Below, piece by piece: positions 53,160 to 64,000 of a stretch of 64,000 nucleotides of DNA. Below the pieces are notes generated by a model. That model saw nothing but the letters and a program-made list of their open reading frames with translations, searched no databases and was not told the origin of the DNA. Numbering within the stretch: the first letter of the stretch is position 1; the number at the start of each line of letters is the position of its first letter. The translations under genes were made by a program, and so were the position numbers. Source of the DNA: Ridgeia piscesae (taxonomy: Eukaryota > Annelida > Polychaeta > Sabellida > Siboglinidae); contig JAODUO010000529.1 in assembly GCA_025642075.2 (NCBI GenBank), positions 315,001 to 379,000 on the forward strand, read 5' to 3'.

Positions 53160-54830
53160 CACTGTTTAAATATAAATACTGAATGAAGTTGGTTTTAGAT
53201 TCTTAATTTTGCATACATACATAGTAGTTTTGTCTAGTTCTTCATAACTTTGTAAGAAATACAGTTTAACGTACTTTACAAATCCATGTGTACTGTGTGA
53301 CATAAGTTTTTCTTTCACTATTTCAGGAAGGTTGTTTAATAATAGTGGCAAATTATGTCTGAGACATTTCTTTGCAAAATGATGATTAATTTGATAAATG
53401 TATATTTTATTTTGTCTCTTGTGTCAAGACCATGTACCTCATATTTAAACACAAACGTCCAATTTTGTAAATAGCAAGGTAAGTCATTGTGTAGATATTT
53501 ATAGTAAATTTTTTATTGTTGTAATTTAAGGATGTCATCATCTGTAATTACTGAAAACCGTTGTCTCACCTTTTTTATAGACTGGAATTATCTTTGCAAT
53601 TTTTACTTTATCAGGGAATATTCCTGTTGTTAATACTTGATTTATTAATAATGTTAAAGATTTGGTTAGTGCTGGTTCAAGAATATTTTGTAATTTAGTG
53701 GAGAGTCCATCATATCCACAGCTACTTTTGTTAGGTAAATTGATTAGTGTCCTCTTTATAATATCTTCTTCAACTTAGCTAAATGTGAAGTTTCTGTCTA
53801 CTATTTTATTTAGATAATATGTATGTTCACGAGCGCCTTCATATTACTTGCCAGATTACTACCTATATTAGTAAAAAAATCATTGAATTTGTTTACAATT
53901 TCTGATTTATCTCTCACAATAGAATCAGAGTCTTTAAAATATATGGGAAATAATTTTTTAGATTTATGTCTAGACATGATTTCATTTATAGTTTTCCAAG
54001 TGTTTTTTATATCAAATTTAAAATGATTCAAACATTTGTCATAATAGAGTTGTTTTGCTTGACGAAAACTTGTTTTTAAAATGCTATTGTACGTTTTTAA
54101 TTTGTCCAATAATATGGCATATTCGGAAGATTCAGAATTAGTGAGTTTTATTTGTTTGTAAAGTTTATCTCTGTATCTTATTGAGGTTAGCAGTCATATA
54201 TTTATTTTTAGCTTGGTAGATTTCATATATGATAATATTATAATTATAGTTTGGATCAGTATTTGGGTTTGTGTCTAATTTTGTGTATATCTCAGAAGAG
54301 TGAATTTAATTTTTACCTTTTAACATAGCCTCTTTATTTTGTACATTAACTTGTATGAATTTTGTAGTATGATCCTCTTTAAGAGTGGTATTCACAAACA
54401 TAAAATATGGCTGATGATCATAATTTGTTTAATTAATATTCCTGCTGTACTTTGAAAAATGCGTTTTGTTAAATTACAAAAGAAGTTGTCAATACGTGTA
54501 CCAGTGCTTGTTGTGAACCTTGTAGGAAGAGTAATTTGGGTGAAGTGACTGAATGAAGTTAACATATCAAAGAACGTGCCACAGTGTTCTTGCTAATTTA
54601 TTTTAACATATTTATTTTGTAACCCCCTGCAAGTATAACACTGTTGTTTTGGTGACATGGCAAAGTTGATATGACCATTGAAAATTCATTGATGAATTTG
54701 TTATAATTTTCCGTTGAGGGCCTTGCATGGTGGAAGGTAAATGTTTCCTAGAATGACTGGTTGCGATAATCCTCCTCCAGTTATTTGAATTAGTTGACCC
54801 TCCCAATGTTCATATGTATTCAAATTCATC
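53160..54830 (-). pseudogene. Minus-strand LINE with internal RT deletion
   Basis: Read right to left: endonuclease remnants (54806-54300, including FTTSTGTRIDNF), a linker (MDKLKTYNSILKTSFRQAKQ at 54109, KFNDFFTNIGSNLAS), RT start (LINLPNKSSCGYDGLSTKL near 53750, GIFPDKVKIAKIIPVYKKG), then a jump to the C-terminus (THGFVKYVKLYFLQSYEE near 53250). The YADD region is missing, so this copy is internally deleted. Confidence 0.75.
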
Positions 54831-54864
54831 TTGACAATCAGGAACACTACATACATTTTACAGG

Positions 54865-57800
54865 ATGTTTTACCTAAGTGTGGTTTTTCTCGTGATTGCT
54901 TTTGGAGATATTAAAAACAGTACAGATAACCATTGTAAAACTCCACATGAAATTTTGATAAATAGATCAGTACCAGAAATTGCCCTCATCAAGGCATTAT
55001 CCATCAACTTGCATCACAAACCAAGGTCACCCAGAGCAAACTCCAACAAATTCCCACAATACTTCATGTTATATCTTCTTGTTCTGGCAAATGACATTGA
55101 ACTAAATCCTGGCCCCAGAGCACACAAATACCCTTGTGGTGTATGTCAAAAACCTGTGACATGGAAACACAAAGCAATTTGTTGTGATACTTGTAACACT
55201 TGGTTCCACACACAGCATTAGAGACACAATATATGATAAATGCAAAACTCAAACACATCATGGAATTGTCTAATATGCGGAATGCCAAATTTCAGTAGTA
55301 CCCTGTTTAATTACGACGACATTGAATATTCTGAAAACATATATCAGCACATCTCACATTCAAATGACAATTCCATTCAACTTCCATCAACACCAGCTGG
55401 GTTAGGACCCCCACTTCATACATCTTCACCTTCCAATCAGAGGAAACAGCACAGTTACACCCATATTCCCAAAACTAAAAACCACTGAGAATCGTCAACC
55501 TAAACTATCAATCACTAAAGAACAAGAAAGCTGAATTTTTATCACTCATTGAGAGTACAAAACCAGACAGAATTATTGGCACAGAATCTTGGCTTAGTCA
55601 TATAGCATATCAGATACTGAATATTTTCCTGACAAATGTAATGTTTATAGAAATGAGAGAAAGGAAGACCAGAGAGGAGGAGGAGGGATATTTGTTGTAG
55701 TGAATTCTGACCTGGTTAGTGAAGAAAAATTTGAATTCGAGACAGACTGTGAAATTATTTGGATAAAGATCTGCTTAGCTGATTGTAAACTGTTTCATAT
55801 GTGTGCCTACTATAGACCTAATGTAAATTACGAAAACAGCTTAGAAGAGTTCGAAATATCATATTACAGAGTAACACAAAACCAACACATATTCATTGGA
55901 GGAGATTTTAACTTCCCAGGATGGGATTGACATAACGAACTGTTAAAACCAAATTGCCAAAATGTATCACTTCATGAAAAATTCCGAAACATTCTTGATG
56001 ACTTTGGCCTTATACAAGTTATACATAAACCAACAAGAGGAGATAACACTGTGGACCTAATGATAACAAACAATCCTACTAACATAAACCGAACAGAGGT
56101 ACTACCAGGAATTTCAGACCATGACTGTTGCTACACAGAATTAGACATAAACCGCACGAAACATAAGCAGACACCTAGAAATATTCCCCTTTTCAATAAG
56201 GCAAACTGGGAAAATTTCAGACAACAAAATGGAAGAAATAAACAAAACTCTTCAAAATTGCTATGAACAAAACAGTGCAAATACATTATGGTGTACATTT
56301 CGGGATCTGCCTACTGGAACTATGTAAATGAGATTGTCACCTCTACTGATGATGGTACTCAAAAACCAAGTTATGCTAAGATATTTTGGACTTACATGAA
56401 ACACTGTCATACAGACCACACAGGGGTAACACCACTCAGAATAAATGGAATCCTACATTCAAACCCCAAAGCCAAAGCAGAGATACTCAATCAACAGTTT
56501 CAGTCAGTCTTTACAGATGACCAATCTCATCAAGAAACCAATCTATACAATTCAACTCTACCAGAAATGCCAGACTTAGAAATTACAGAAACTGGTGTGC
56601 TAAAACTCCTGCAAAATCTTAAACCCTATAAAGCCCGAGGACCAGATAACATCCACCCAAGAATTCTAAGAGTTAGCTGTCGAAATTGCGCCATCACTTA
56701 CCTTAATCTTTCGGAAATCATATGAAACAGGTGAAGTCCCCACAGACTGGTTAAAAGCAAATGTCTCACCTGTCTTCAAGAATGGCCAAAAATACCTCGC
56801 TTCAAATTGCAGACCCATCTCCTTGACATGTATAGCATCCAAATTAACATATCTTGGTTAGTAACATAATGAAACATGCACAGTCACACAACATTCTTTA
56901 TGACCTTCAACATGGCTTTCGATCTTCTGTGTCATGTGAGACACAACTTATTCAGTTTACACATGACCTAGTTACCAATATGCAATCTGATGCACAAACG
57001 GATGTCATAGTGATGGACTTTTCTAAAGCATTTGAGCCATGTCAAACTAATAGACAAACTCCATCACTTTGGCTTCCAACGCAAAACAAATTCCTGGGTT
57101 AAAGCGTTTTTAACCGACAGATCCCAAAGAGTAATAATAGAGAGCGAGGCCTCCTCTGAAGTCCCTGTAACATCAGGAGTCCCTCAAGGTTCTGTACTTG
57201 GTCCCTGCCTATTTCTTTTTTACATTAGCGACATTCCAGACAATATTACTTCTACAGTTAGACTCTGCTGATGACACCATAATATAGCTCTTAAGCCTAA
57301 GACAAACACAGCTGCACTCCAGGAAAATCTTAACACACTCGATAAATGGGCAAAGAAATGGATCTTGAAAAGTGCCATGTCATCCCTGTAACAAGAAATA
57401 CAACTATCATTAAAACCCAATACATGCTCCACGGACAACTACTTGAAACTGTATCACGGGCTAAATATCTTGGCATAACCATAACTTCTGACCTTCGGTG
57501 GAACGCACACATAAATAGCATCTCTTTAAAAGCAAATAAATCATTAAGCTTCCTCCGCAGAAATCTTAGTCTCGTCAATCCAAATAAAAACTCAGGCTTA
57601 CTTCACCTTTGTGAGTTTGTCAGACCTATCTTGGAACACCGCTACACAAATAAACAAACTAGAAATGATCCAAAGCCGTGCAGCTCGATATGTCTTACCT
57701 CGCCACCATAATACATCAAGTGTAACCAATATGCTCCAGACATTAGGATGGAGATCCCTATCCGACCGAAGAAATGACGTAAAACTATACATGATATTCA

Positions 57801-58042
57801 AAATAGCAAATGGCCTAGTGGGTATACCAGCAAATAAATATCTCATTCCTGTAAACACAGTCACTAGAAAGCAACATTCCTTGTCCTACCTTATCCCTCA
57901 CTCCAGATGTAATTACCACTTGTATTCTTGTTTCCCATGTACCATTCGACTTTGGAACTCCCTCCCTCAACATGTTGTAAATAAAATCAGCCTTGATTCC
58001 TTTAAGAGCAATATCCAGACTTTGCATTATTCCACTTTTTAG
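54865..58042 (+). pseudogene. Near full-length jockey/CR1-like LINE with zinc-finger N-terminus
   Basis: Order: N-terminal frame (54865-55221) with [11 protein letters not shown] and a PHD-like finger ([20 protein letters not shown], continuing WNCLICGMPNFSS at 55261); AP endonuclease (GTESWLS near 55582, GGDFNFPGWD near 55900, ISDHDC near 56117); RT (KARGPDNIHPRIL near 56635, HGFRSSVSCETQ, SGVPQGSVLGPCLF near 57174, degenerate ADDT near 57270); post-RT domain (IQSRAARYVLPR near 57669, LWNSLPQHVVNKI near 57952) ending at 58042. Frameshifts and stops throughout. It lies head to head with the LINE at 53160-54830. Confidence 0.85.
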
Positions 58043-58222
58043 ATATAACTATGTCTTTTGCACGCATTACTGTTTACATGCACTAATTATTGTTCTGATA
58101 CATTCCATTGCACCCAAAACGAAAAGAAAGATATTTCTGATTTCTTCTGTTCGCCCGCCTGTATGAGTGTATCCTCAGCATGTTGAGGCTAGGCGGTAAC
58201 CCGGAAGAAGAAGAAGAAGAAG

Positions 58223-58316
58223 GTTTTAACACCGCAGCACAGGATTCGAACCCGGGTTCTCGTAGTCGAGAGTCCGAAGCTCTACCCTTGGCCCTGAGCC
58301 CGGCTGAGGTAGTCAT
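58223..58316 (-). mobile_element. tRNA-derived SINE head or decayed tRNA gene
   Basis: On the minus strand, an A-box-like GGTAGAGCTTCGG and a perfect B-box GGTTCGAATCC. A hairpin TCTCG-ACTA-CGAGA lies between them. No complete cloverleaf with a paired acceptor stem is evident, so SINE is preferred over a functional tRNA. Confidence 0.5.
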
Positions 58317-58722
58317 GGCGCTCTACAAATATTGGACCATCCTCCACTATCCAACATTAACATTTGGCGTACACTAAAACTGCAGTGCATGTCAAACTGA
58401 CTCAACCTACCTGACGTGTTTAGCATTGTGATGTCATGTGTACTTAAACGTGGCGCGTGATCGAAAAAGAGGCTGAGAGCGCACGCAACAGGAAACGCAC
58501 GTCAACACGACAATGAATGAGGTAACAATAACTGATCCGGCAGAGGGCGCTGTAACGCAACCAGGGTCTTTGTGCCGTCTTTTACGTATTCTCGACGTAT
58601 ATAAAATGCGGAACGTTTTGTCGAACATTTTGCTGAACGCTTGTTTAAATCATCCTACAATCAGCTGTTGAACTCGCATGACTTCGAAGCCTCACCCATA
58701 GCTAAATATGGATACAGTCTGA

Positions 58723-58988
58723 CATGTCCGTCAATGTGAAGGCATAATATGTACATTAATGTACATTTAAGCACAGTACATTGCCACATGATATGGAACG
58801 TCGACTGGAATGGTGGTCCGACGACAGGTCTGCTGGCTCGATGTTGGAACGGATGTTTAAAATCATCTACAGCTCGCCGAATGCGTCACACGAGACTGCT
58901 ACTTCACACATATCATATAACATGTTTGTCAATATGAAAGCATAATTTCTACATTAATGCACATTTACAGTCGATGGAACGTCGCGTG
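58723..58988. repeat. Spaced direct repeat (about 47 bp)
   Basis: 58723-58769 and 58921-58967 both read CATG..GTCAATRTGAARGCATAAT, then TACATTAATGYACATTTA; similarity resumes at GATGGAACGTCG-type sequence after each. Otherwise no gene recognised between 58320 and 59090. Confidence 0.75.
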
Positions 58989-59093
58989 ACGTTCGATCGA
59001 ATTCAGTGCCAAGATGGCGTTGTTTTTGCTGTACTGTGTATTGAGCACACATACGGCATGCACACACATGCAAACTATCGCTGGCTACGCGCC

Positions 59094-60150
59094 TGCACGC
59101 TTATTCCCTAATAAGTAAAGGTAGCAGGTCTGGGCCGACTGAGAGCACATCTAACGAATTCAACCTCCTTCAGGGCGATGCGGTTACTCCGCCATTGCTG
59201 TACACGACCAGGTCTTACGTCGTGTTCCGTTCTCTTGGCATCGATACTAAAATTGTTGCTTATTTTCTTACATAAATAATAACAAAATTATACAATATGA
59301 TGAATCACTATGAACCCACATGAACAATTATTATGAAAAATCTACACTGATATATGGTAAATATATACAAAAACGACACTTCCCTTATTCCCAAATAAGT
59401 ATAGTGAGCAGGTCTGGGCGGGTTTACATCGTATCAAACGAATTCAAGCCATCTATATAGTAACGATGCAATTAGTCCTCCATCTTTATACAGATCCTAT
59501 ACCACGTAGCGTTCTCTTGGACGTCTCTTTACTTAAGTTAGTACTAAGTACTGATATCAATAATAATCTTATTTAAATAAATTGATGAACCAGTATCAAC
59601 CCACATGAACAATGTTTATAACAAATGTAGACTGATGTATGTTAAATATATACCAAAATTACATCTATCGACTTCCATCTCTTTGAACGATGCGTTTATT
59701 CCTCCACCGCTGTGCACGGCTAGGTATTATGTCGTGTAGAGTTCTCGGTGTCTAACAGGTAATCAAATGAGTACTTAAGTACTTATAATTATAAATGTTT
59801 AAGATTTATAAATTTTGGTTAACCAATATAAGCCCACCTGGACAATTATAAAAAGTGTAGACTGGTATAAATATATTTTAAATGGACCCTTTCCTTAATC
59901 GCAAGAAGTTTAAAGCCAGCCTGTCTGGACCGGCTGACAGCACATCTGAAGACTTAAACCTCAGAACGATGCGGTTTTTCCTCCACCTGTAGAGTTCTCC
60001 TGGCCTCTTAATACGATAGGTATAGGTATATAAATAAATAAAATTAGTACGATATTAAATAGCGTAGCACTTTTAAATATATAAATAAATTACGTATTAG
60101 TCATAAAACCACATAATAACCGGTCTAGTGTATAATTACATTGCAATGAG
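59094..60150. repeat. Four-copy diverged tandem repeat, 230-290-bp unit
   Basis: Copies start at about 59094, 59381, 59658 and 59884. Shared parts: a TTATTCCC/TAAGTA start, AGCAGGTCTGGGC, ACGATGCG, CTCCACC, GTAGAGTTCTC, then AACCCACATGAACAAT and GTAGACTGATRTATG. Non-coding. A related core occurs alone at 39400-39480. Confidence 0.75.
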
Positions 60151-60329
60151 ACTGATAAATGACGGTATAGGTATAATTATTATTAGTAATAACCAGTTTT
60201 GTATAGTTTAAAACTAAAATAATAATAATAATTACGTAACAATAATGCCAATAAATTAGTGTAGAATTATGTATTGATAATATTACCAAATAATCTAGTA
60301 AAACAAATTAATAATGTTCATGTCGAATT

Positions 60330-60560
60330 ACACTAATATGCGATACGAAACAAATGTGTCTTCAGTAGACGTTTGTAGCTGGTCAGATTGTCACAATCTT
60401 AATGACCGTTGGTAAATTGTTCCATAGGGACGCAGCAGCGATAGCGAACGAGCGGTCACCAGCTTTGGTACGGGTACGCTTCACTTGTAACATGTTATTG
60501 TTCGCAGAGCGCAGTGTTCTTGTCGGTTGATACGGGCACACGAGTTCACACAATGTGGTG
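60330..60560 (-). pseudogene. LINE ORF2 C-terminus
   Basis: Minus-strand CPYQPTRTLRSANNNMLQVK, then RTRTKAGDRSFAIAAASLWN and NLPTVIK: the usual C-terminal signature (RSA...L...RT...GDRSFxxAAPxLWNxLP) of jockey/CR1-type LINEs. Stops follow. Confidence 0.8.
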
Positions 60561-60685
60561 AGTTATATTTATAATATATATTATATATTTAACACATGCG
60601 CAATGTTGTGAGTACATTATGCATGCCTGCTAAACGGCCAGATTATATATTATAAATTCAACACATATTTATAAGATATATTTAG

Positions 60686-60686
<1 letters not shown>

Positions 60687-60752
<66 letters not shown>
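60687..60752. repeat. (AT)n microsatellite
   Basis: Pure tract flanked on both sides by copies of a GCAATGTGGYGARTACRTTATGCATG...GGCCAGATTAT segment (about 60600 and 60764). Confidence 0.9.
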
Positions 60753-60756
<4 letters not shown>

Positions 60757-60814
60757 TATAAATGCAATGTGGCGAATACGTTATGCATGTCTGTTAAGCG
60801 GCCAGATTATTTAG

Positions 60815-62427
60815 ATTTACGCAGCTCAATATACCCATCATTCGTCTCCCAAAAGTTTCAAAGCCGTTGGCTTTCTTGTTGAGATAGCTTAATATTGTTC
60901 ATGTGGAGCTCATTCGTGACCATTCTGTAGTTTGACTTTATGAAAGGAAGCCCTAAAGACGACATTCGTTTGGAATAGATTTAGTTGACAGACACAGTTA
61001 GAGTACCATCACTTTCATGGCAATCGGGAGAGATTTCGCAAGGCTATCCCTTTTCAGCAACTCTGTTTAGGCAGGGAAATGATATATGTATCCATCCTTA
61101 ACATCCCTGGAACAACTGTCTCTTCGCTTTTGAATATGTTCTACTGAGATGTTGAGCACAGCAGGGTCCGTATGACCCACCATCATTAACTTAATTTAAT
61201 ATAATTAAATTAAGAAACAATATCTCACATAGTACACAGGGATTGGCCAAGTGTGTTAAACTCTATTTCTTACAAACTTTGGTATCATTGAATAATTATG
61301 AAAAGACATTTCGCTTAATCAAAAACGTGTCGCCGTCCTCCCTACATAAATACATATTCTTGCTTACATGTTATGACCATTTGTAAGGCTGTAAATATTG
61401 CGATGATTCGATTTTGATGACCGTTGGCGGCCATCTTGGATTGGCCATTTTAATGCATAGAATCTTTATTTTTATCACAAGAATAGCGATTTGCTCGAAT
61501 TCCTAATACCTCATTACATCTAAAATGAGCTAGGGTTCATGTTTCTGTGTTGTTTATTGTCAAAGGTGTTGCGATCATTCGATTTATAGTGTCCGTTGGC
61601 AGCCATCTTGGATTCAGCTTCACCAAACTAAAGGTTTCGTTGGTTTCCTCTTAGGTCAAAACATATACAAAGAAAACATGGCGGCCATCTTGAATTTTAC
61701 CGCTACCAGTGAACGAAACAAAAACGAGACACAATTTTTTTGTAATCCTGTATGAAAAACTAAAATTATTTTCTACATGAGAAAGTCACATATACAATAG
61801 ATGGGAGGTAATTGCGGAGAACATACAATTCCCTGGCACGTCATAATAAAAATCACAACTTGCTCATTGTCAGAGGCCGTGGACGAGATTAAACGGAACC
61901 GTTGCCCAATAGCGGTGTGTGTGCGTGTGAGCTTGCTTGCATGATGGTATGTAAGTATTTGGATGAATGAATGAGTGGTTTGGAAAAATAGTTTTTTTCG
62001 GCAGTTTGCCTGCTTCGGGCGTGTTTGTGTAGGTACATTTGTGGGAAGGTGGGAGTGTAGCATTGTGCGTAGTATTGCTTCCGTATAACCTTGGGAGATT
62101 CTCTTAAATTATATTGGCTGGATTCAAAACTAGGTTGTATTATTGCTTCGACTGTTTTTATTATATAGACATTAACGTTGGTTTGCTTTTTTGTTTTCCA
62201 TACCATGTCTGTGAAGCAAACAAAATGCCGGTGCTGGCGAAATGTAACATCAAATAACAGCAACGGTTAAAGCGCACACCTCATTGAACATTTAGAATTA
62301 AGGAGCACTATAACAGTATGCACCAGTAGCTAGTACGTTGAGACGTACATACACGTCCGCAGATGTAGGTATTGAAGCTGGCATACACATATTGACGTAT
62401 GTTATTATCAATTGTCCTTCCTTCTCT
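60815..62427. other. Intergenic stretch with short dispersed repeats
   Basis: GGCGGCCATCTTGGATT-type motifs occur at about 61431, 61597 and 61680; the first two also share CGATNATTCGATTT just upstream, so they are diverged copies of one repeat. No coding segment recognised. The minus-strand open frames at 61773-62263 lack domains and splice context. Confidence 0.4.
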
Positions 62428-62680
62428 TTAGCCAATGCTTTTCTTCGGCGATGGCGTCGGTACTTCCTCGTGTTGTTCCGTCGGTACTTCCTCGTGTTGT
62501 TCCGTCGGTACTTCCTCGTGTTGTTCCGCCGGGACTTCCTCGTGTTGCTCCGTCGGTACTTCCTCTTGTTCTTCCGTCGGTTGTTCCTTTTCCGTATCCA
62601 AATCCTTCTCAGCATCCATGAGTACTGGCGGCATTTGCTCTTGTTCAGCAAATGTCTCATCATTTGAATCCACCGATCGC
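62428..62680 (-). CDS. Last exon of a minus-strand membrane protein: acidic tail with EEVPTEQH repeats
   Basis: The acceptor is a NAGNAG site (TATCTAGCAG); both alternatives keep the frame coming from the exon at 62959-63058. It encodes an acidic start (SVDSNDETFAEQEQ), then five tandem EEVPTEQH-type octapeptides (one EEVPAEQH), a short PTPSPKKSIG end and a stop at 62428. The repeat is a 24-bp minisatellite (about 62455-62600) kept in frame. No transmembrane or enzyme motif. Inferred to be the cytoplasmic tail; product not recognised. Confidence 0.55.
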
Positions 62681-62958
62681 CTGCTAGATAAACCAGTTGC
62701 GCGTATGCATATGAGGTAACTTCGTTATATTATGAGTGTCGGCGTGTGGTTGCATGCCTGCTTATGTATGTGCGTGTGCGCGGGCTCCCGTAAGCGAGTG
62801 CGTCTCCGAAAGCATACGTATACCTGTCACTGTCTGACGTTGCCTACGAGTGTCTACGTGCGTGCATGTATAAGCGCGTGGTGTACACTATTGAACGTGT
62901 GCCTGAGGGGTAACGTTGTCCTTTGATGAAATATGTAACAAAATAGAAATCCTCTTAC

Positions 62959-63058
62959 CTCAACAATACATATAAGAACGCCATAATGGGAATGATGATC
63001 AGGAACAAGAACAGTATTATGAAAACAGTCTTGTCCGTTTTGGATTGTGGGCTGTGTT
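62959..63058 (-). CDS. Transmembrane exon of the same minus-strand gene
   Basis: 100 nt between acceptor TTTTTTACAG and donor GTAAGAG on the minus strand. Entered in phase 1 and left in phase 2, which matches the next exon. It encodes HSPQSKTDK, then a strongly hydrophobic TVFIILFLFLIIIPIMAFL span and YVLLR. A basic residue follows the span, giving a type I-like topology with the acidic tail inside. Upstream exons are not recognised; an AT microsatellite lies next to the acceptor. Confidence 0.6.
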
Positions 63059-63064
63059 CTGTAA

Positions 63065-63065
<1 letters not shown>

Positions 63066-63118
<53 letters not shown>

Positions 63119-63122
63119 ATAT

Positions 63123-63159
<37 letters not shown>

Positions 63160-63160
63160 G
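63066..63160. repeat. (AT)n microsatellite
   Basis: Long interrupted AT tract just upstream (minus strand) of the transmembrane exon. Confidence 0.9.
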
Positions 63161-63169
63161 AGTGCATGC

Positions 63170-63305
63170 ATACCACACTAGGGTGGCCAACAACAAATTG
63201 AACTCAACAACGCATACTTGCTCAACAGATTAGGTTGTTGTTCATTATGTAGAATGTAATTTTGTTGTTACGAAATAAAATTTGATTTGATTGATTTGAT
63301 TTGAA
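63170..63305 (+). mobile_element. 3' end of a retroposon with (TTGAT)n-type tail
   Basis: The sequence ends AAATAAAATTTGATTTGATT-GATTTGATTT, the short tandem tail common at CR1/L2-type LINE and SINE 3' ends. Confidence 0.5.
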
Positions 63306-64000
63306 CAACTATGTTAAGATTTCAGAGAAATCCATTGAGAGGAACATACCTCTCAACGCATCCAAACTTTACCGCATAGTCATAAATTTAAGAACGTATC
63401 CATTGGACATGTGTTCAATAGTGAACGTATACATGTTTTATCCTGTGAACGTTTTGGTTGATTTAGACTCATCAGGTCCTAGAACAAATTCCACTTGACT
63501 GATCAAGCAGCAACCATGAGCATGTCTGGTAATTTCCATAAATCCAAGATGGCCACTGGTCAGATCTTAAAAATACTTTAGAACCACTTGTCTCAGAATT
63601 ATGTTTTAGGTTTATTTGGTAAGTAGAATCCATTTATGATAATAAATATTCAGTTCAAGTTCAAGATCAGATGCTGAAGGTTAGCTATAGGCCAAGTTAA
63701 CCTTTCGGTTGACAATAAATGGAAACTTTTTATGAAATTATGTTTTAGTGTGTTCATGAATATGGCCATTCTTACACAATATGACACAGTTTGTCATGAA
63801 AATGAGTATTCAGTCAAAAATTAAATTATTTCAAAAATGTAGTCACACATGTTAATCATAATGTATAGTAACATAGTAATTGAATGTGAAAGTCATTGTA
63901 GATATGTTACAAGGAATGAACTTATTTTATTAAAATCATTACTGTGACGTAACAAGAAGACGAGTATCACCCCTAATACAAATTAGCTCAATACATACCT
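63306..64000. other. Right edge, no gene recognised
   Basis: AT-rich DNA. A 65-codon open frame (63301-63498, + strand) has a possible acceptor (AAGATTTCAG) in front but no recognised domain and no donor before its stop. AAGATGGCCACTGG at 63547 resembles the GGCCATCTTG repeat noted at 61.4 kb. Confidence 0.35.

Noticed and set aside
58223..58316. Functional tRNA gene on the minus strand
   Set aside because: A and B boxes are good but I cannot pair an acceptor stem, so a SINE head is more likely.
62338..62719. Plus-strand frames over the 24-bp repeat (poly GTSSCCSV or RRYFLVLF)
   Set aside because: Three frames are open because the repeat unit is a multiple of 3. Only the minus-strand EEVPTEQH frame has a phase-matched upstream exon, splice sites and protein-like composition.
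63301..63498. 65-residue plus-strand frame with an acceptor-like AAGATTTCAG
   Set aside because: It starts within a retroposon tail, has no donor before its stop and no recognised domain.

Overview
The window is nuclear DNA of an animal, almost certainly a marine invertebrate; a mollusc or other lophotrochozoan is my guess. It has spliced genes with GT/AG introns, AT-rich introns, many microsatellites and minisatellites, and a dense layer of decayed transposons (hAT-type DNA transposons and MITEs, several non-LTR retrotransposon lineages, tRNA-derived SINEs, and one Ty3/gypsy element carrying an envelope gene). No operons, rRNA or CRISPR are present. Most long open frames are shadows of exons or of microsatellites.

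The main host gene lies on the + strand from 6261 to 35005. I reconstruct 16 coding exons, all joined in phase 1: a signal-peptide exon, a 24-nt micro-exon, a Ser/Thr/Pro-rich exon, eleven 90-nt exons each encoding one 30-residue six-cysteine furin-like mini-module, a second Ser/Thr-rich exon, and a last exon with a transmembrane helix and a short tail ending YHQF. Conceptual product: 456 aa. The ends of this protein (mucin, Cys-rich, mucin, TM, Y-x-x-hydrophobic tail) look like the CD164/MGC-24 endolysosomal sialomucin family; the amplified furin-like array is the unusual part. The eleven module exons sit in a tandem genomic array (18147-29777, units mostly about 1.3 kb). Two module classes are present, one with N-glycosylation sequons and one without. 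One exon is a recombinant between the classes, and some exons are identical to each other. Each full unit repeats nuclear-receptor-like DR1 half-sites, a 15-bp perfect hairpin, pyrimidine tracts and a possible cryptic micro-exon. The two edges of the array share a duplicated flank.

Left of this gene is a decayed ZMYM1-type hAT element (422-2852, 8-bp target duplication) holding a foldback MITE. The gene's introns hold a second hAT element (11297-13286, perfect 8-bp duplication), further MITEs, LINE fragments and a SINE. Downstream of the stop codon are several diverged minisatellites and candidate poly(A) signals.

From 40.9 to 61 kb the window is a transposon graveyard. Its clearest structure is a 7.8-kb segment (42596-50383) bounded by hAT-like termini and inserted in a minus-strand LINE. 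Removing the segment plus one 8-bp duplication restores the LINE reading frame. Inside it are a 5'-truncated gypsy element (RT end, RNase H, integrase), a frameshifted F-type envelope gene with a basic cleavage site, a polypurine tract, an LTR and, unexpectedly, a PBS-like site and leader to the right of the LTR, then another LINE and a 154-bp GT repeat. Further right are head-to-head LINEs, one with a zinc-finger N-terminus, a tRNA-derived SINE, and a four-copy tandem repeat at 59.1-60.15 kb.

At the right end, the minus strand carries the last two exons of a second host gene (62428-63058): a single-pass transmembrane segment followed by an acidic tail with EEVPTEQH repeats. Its 5' part lies beyond the window or was not recognised.
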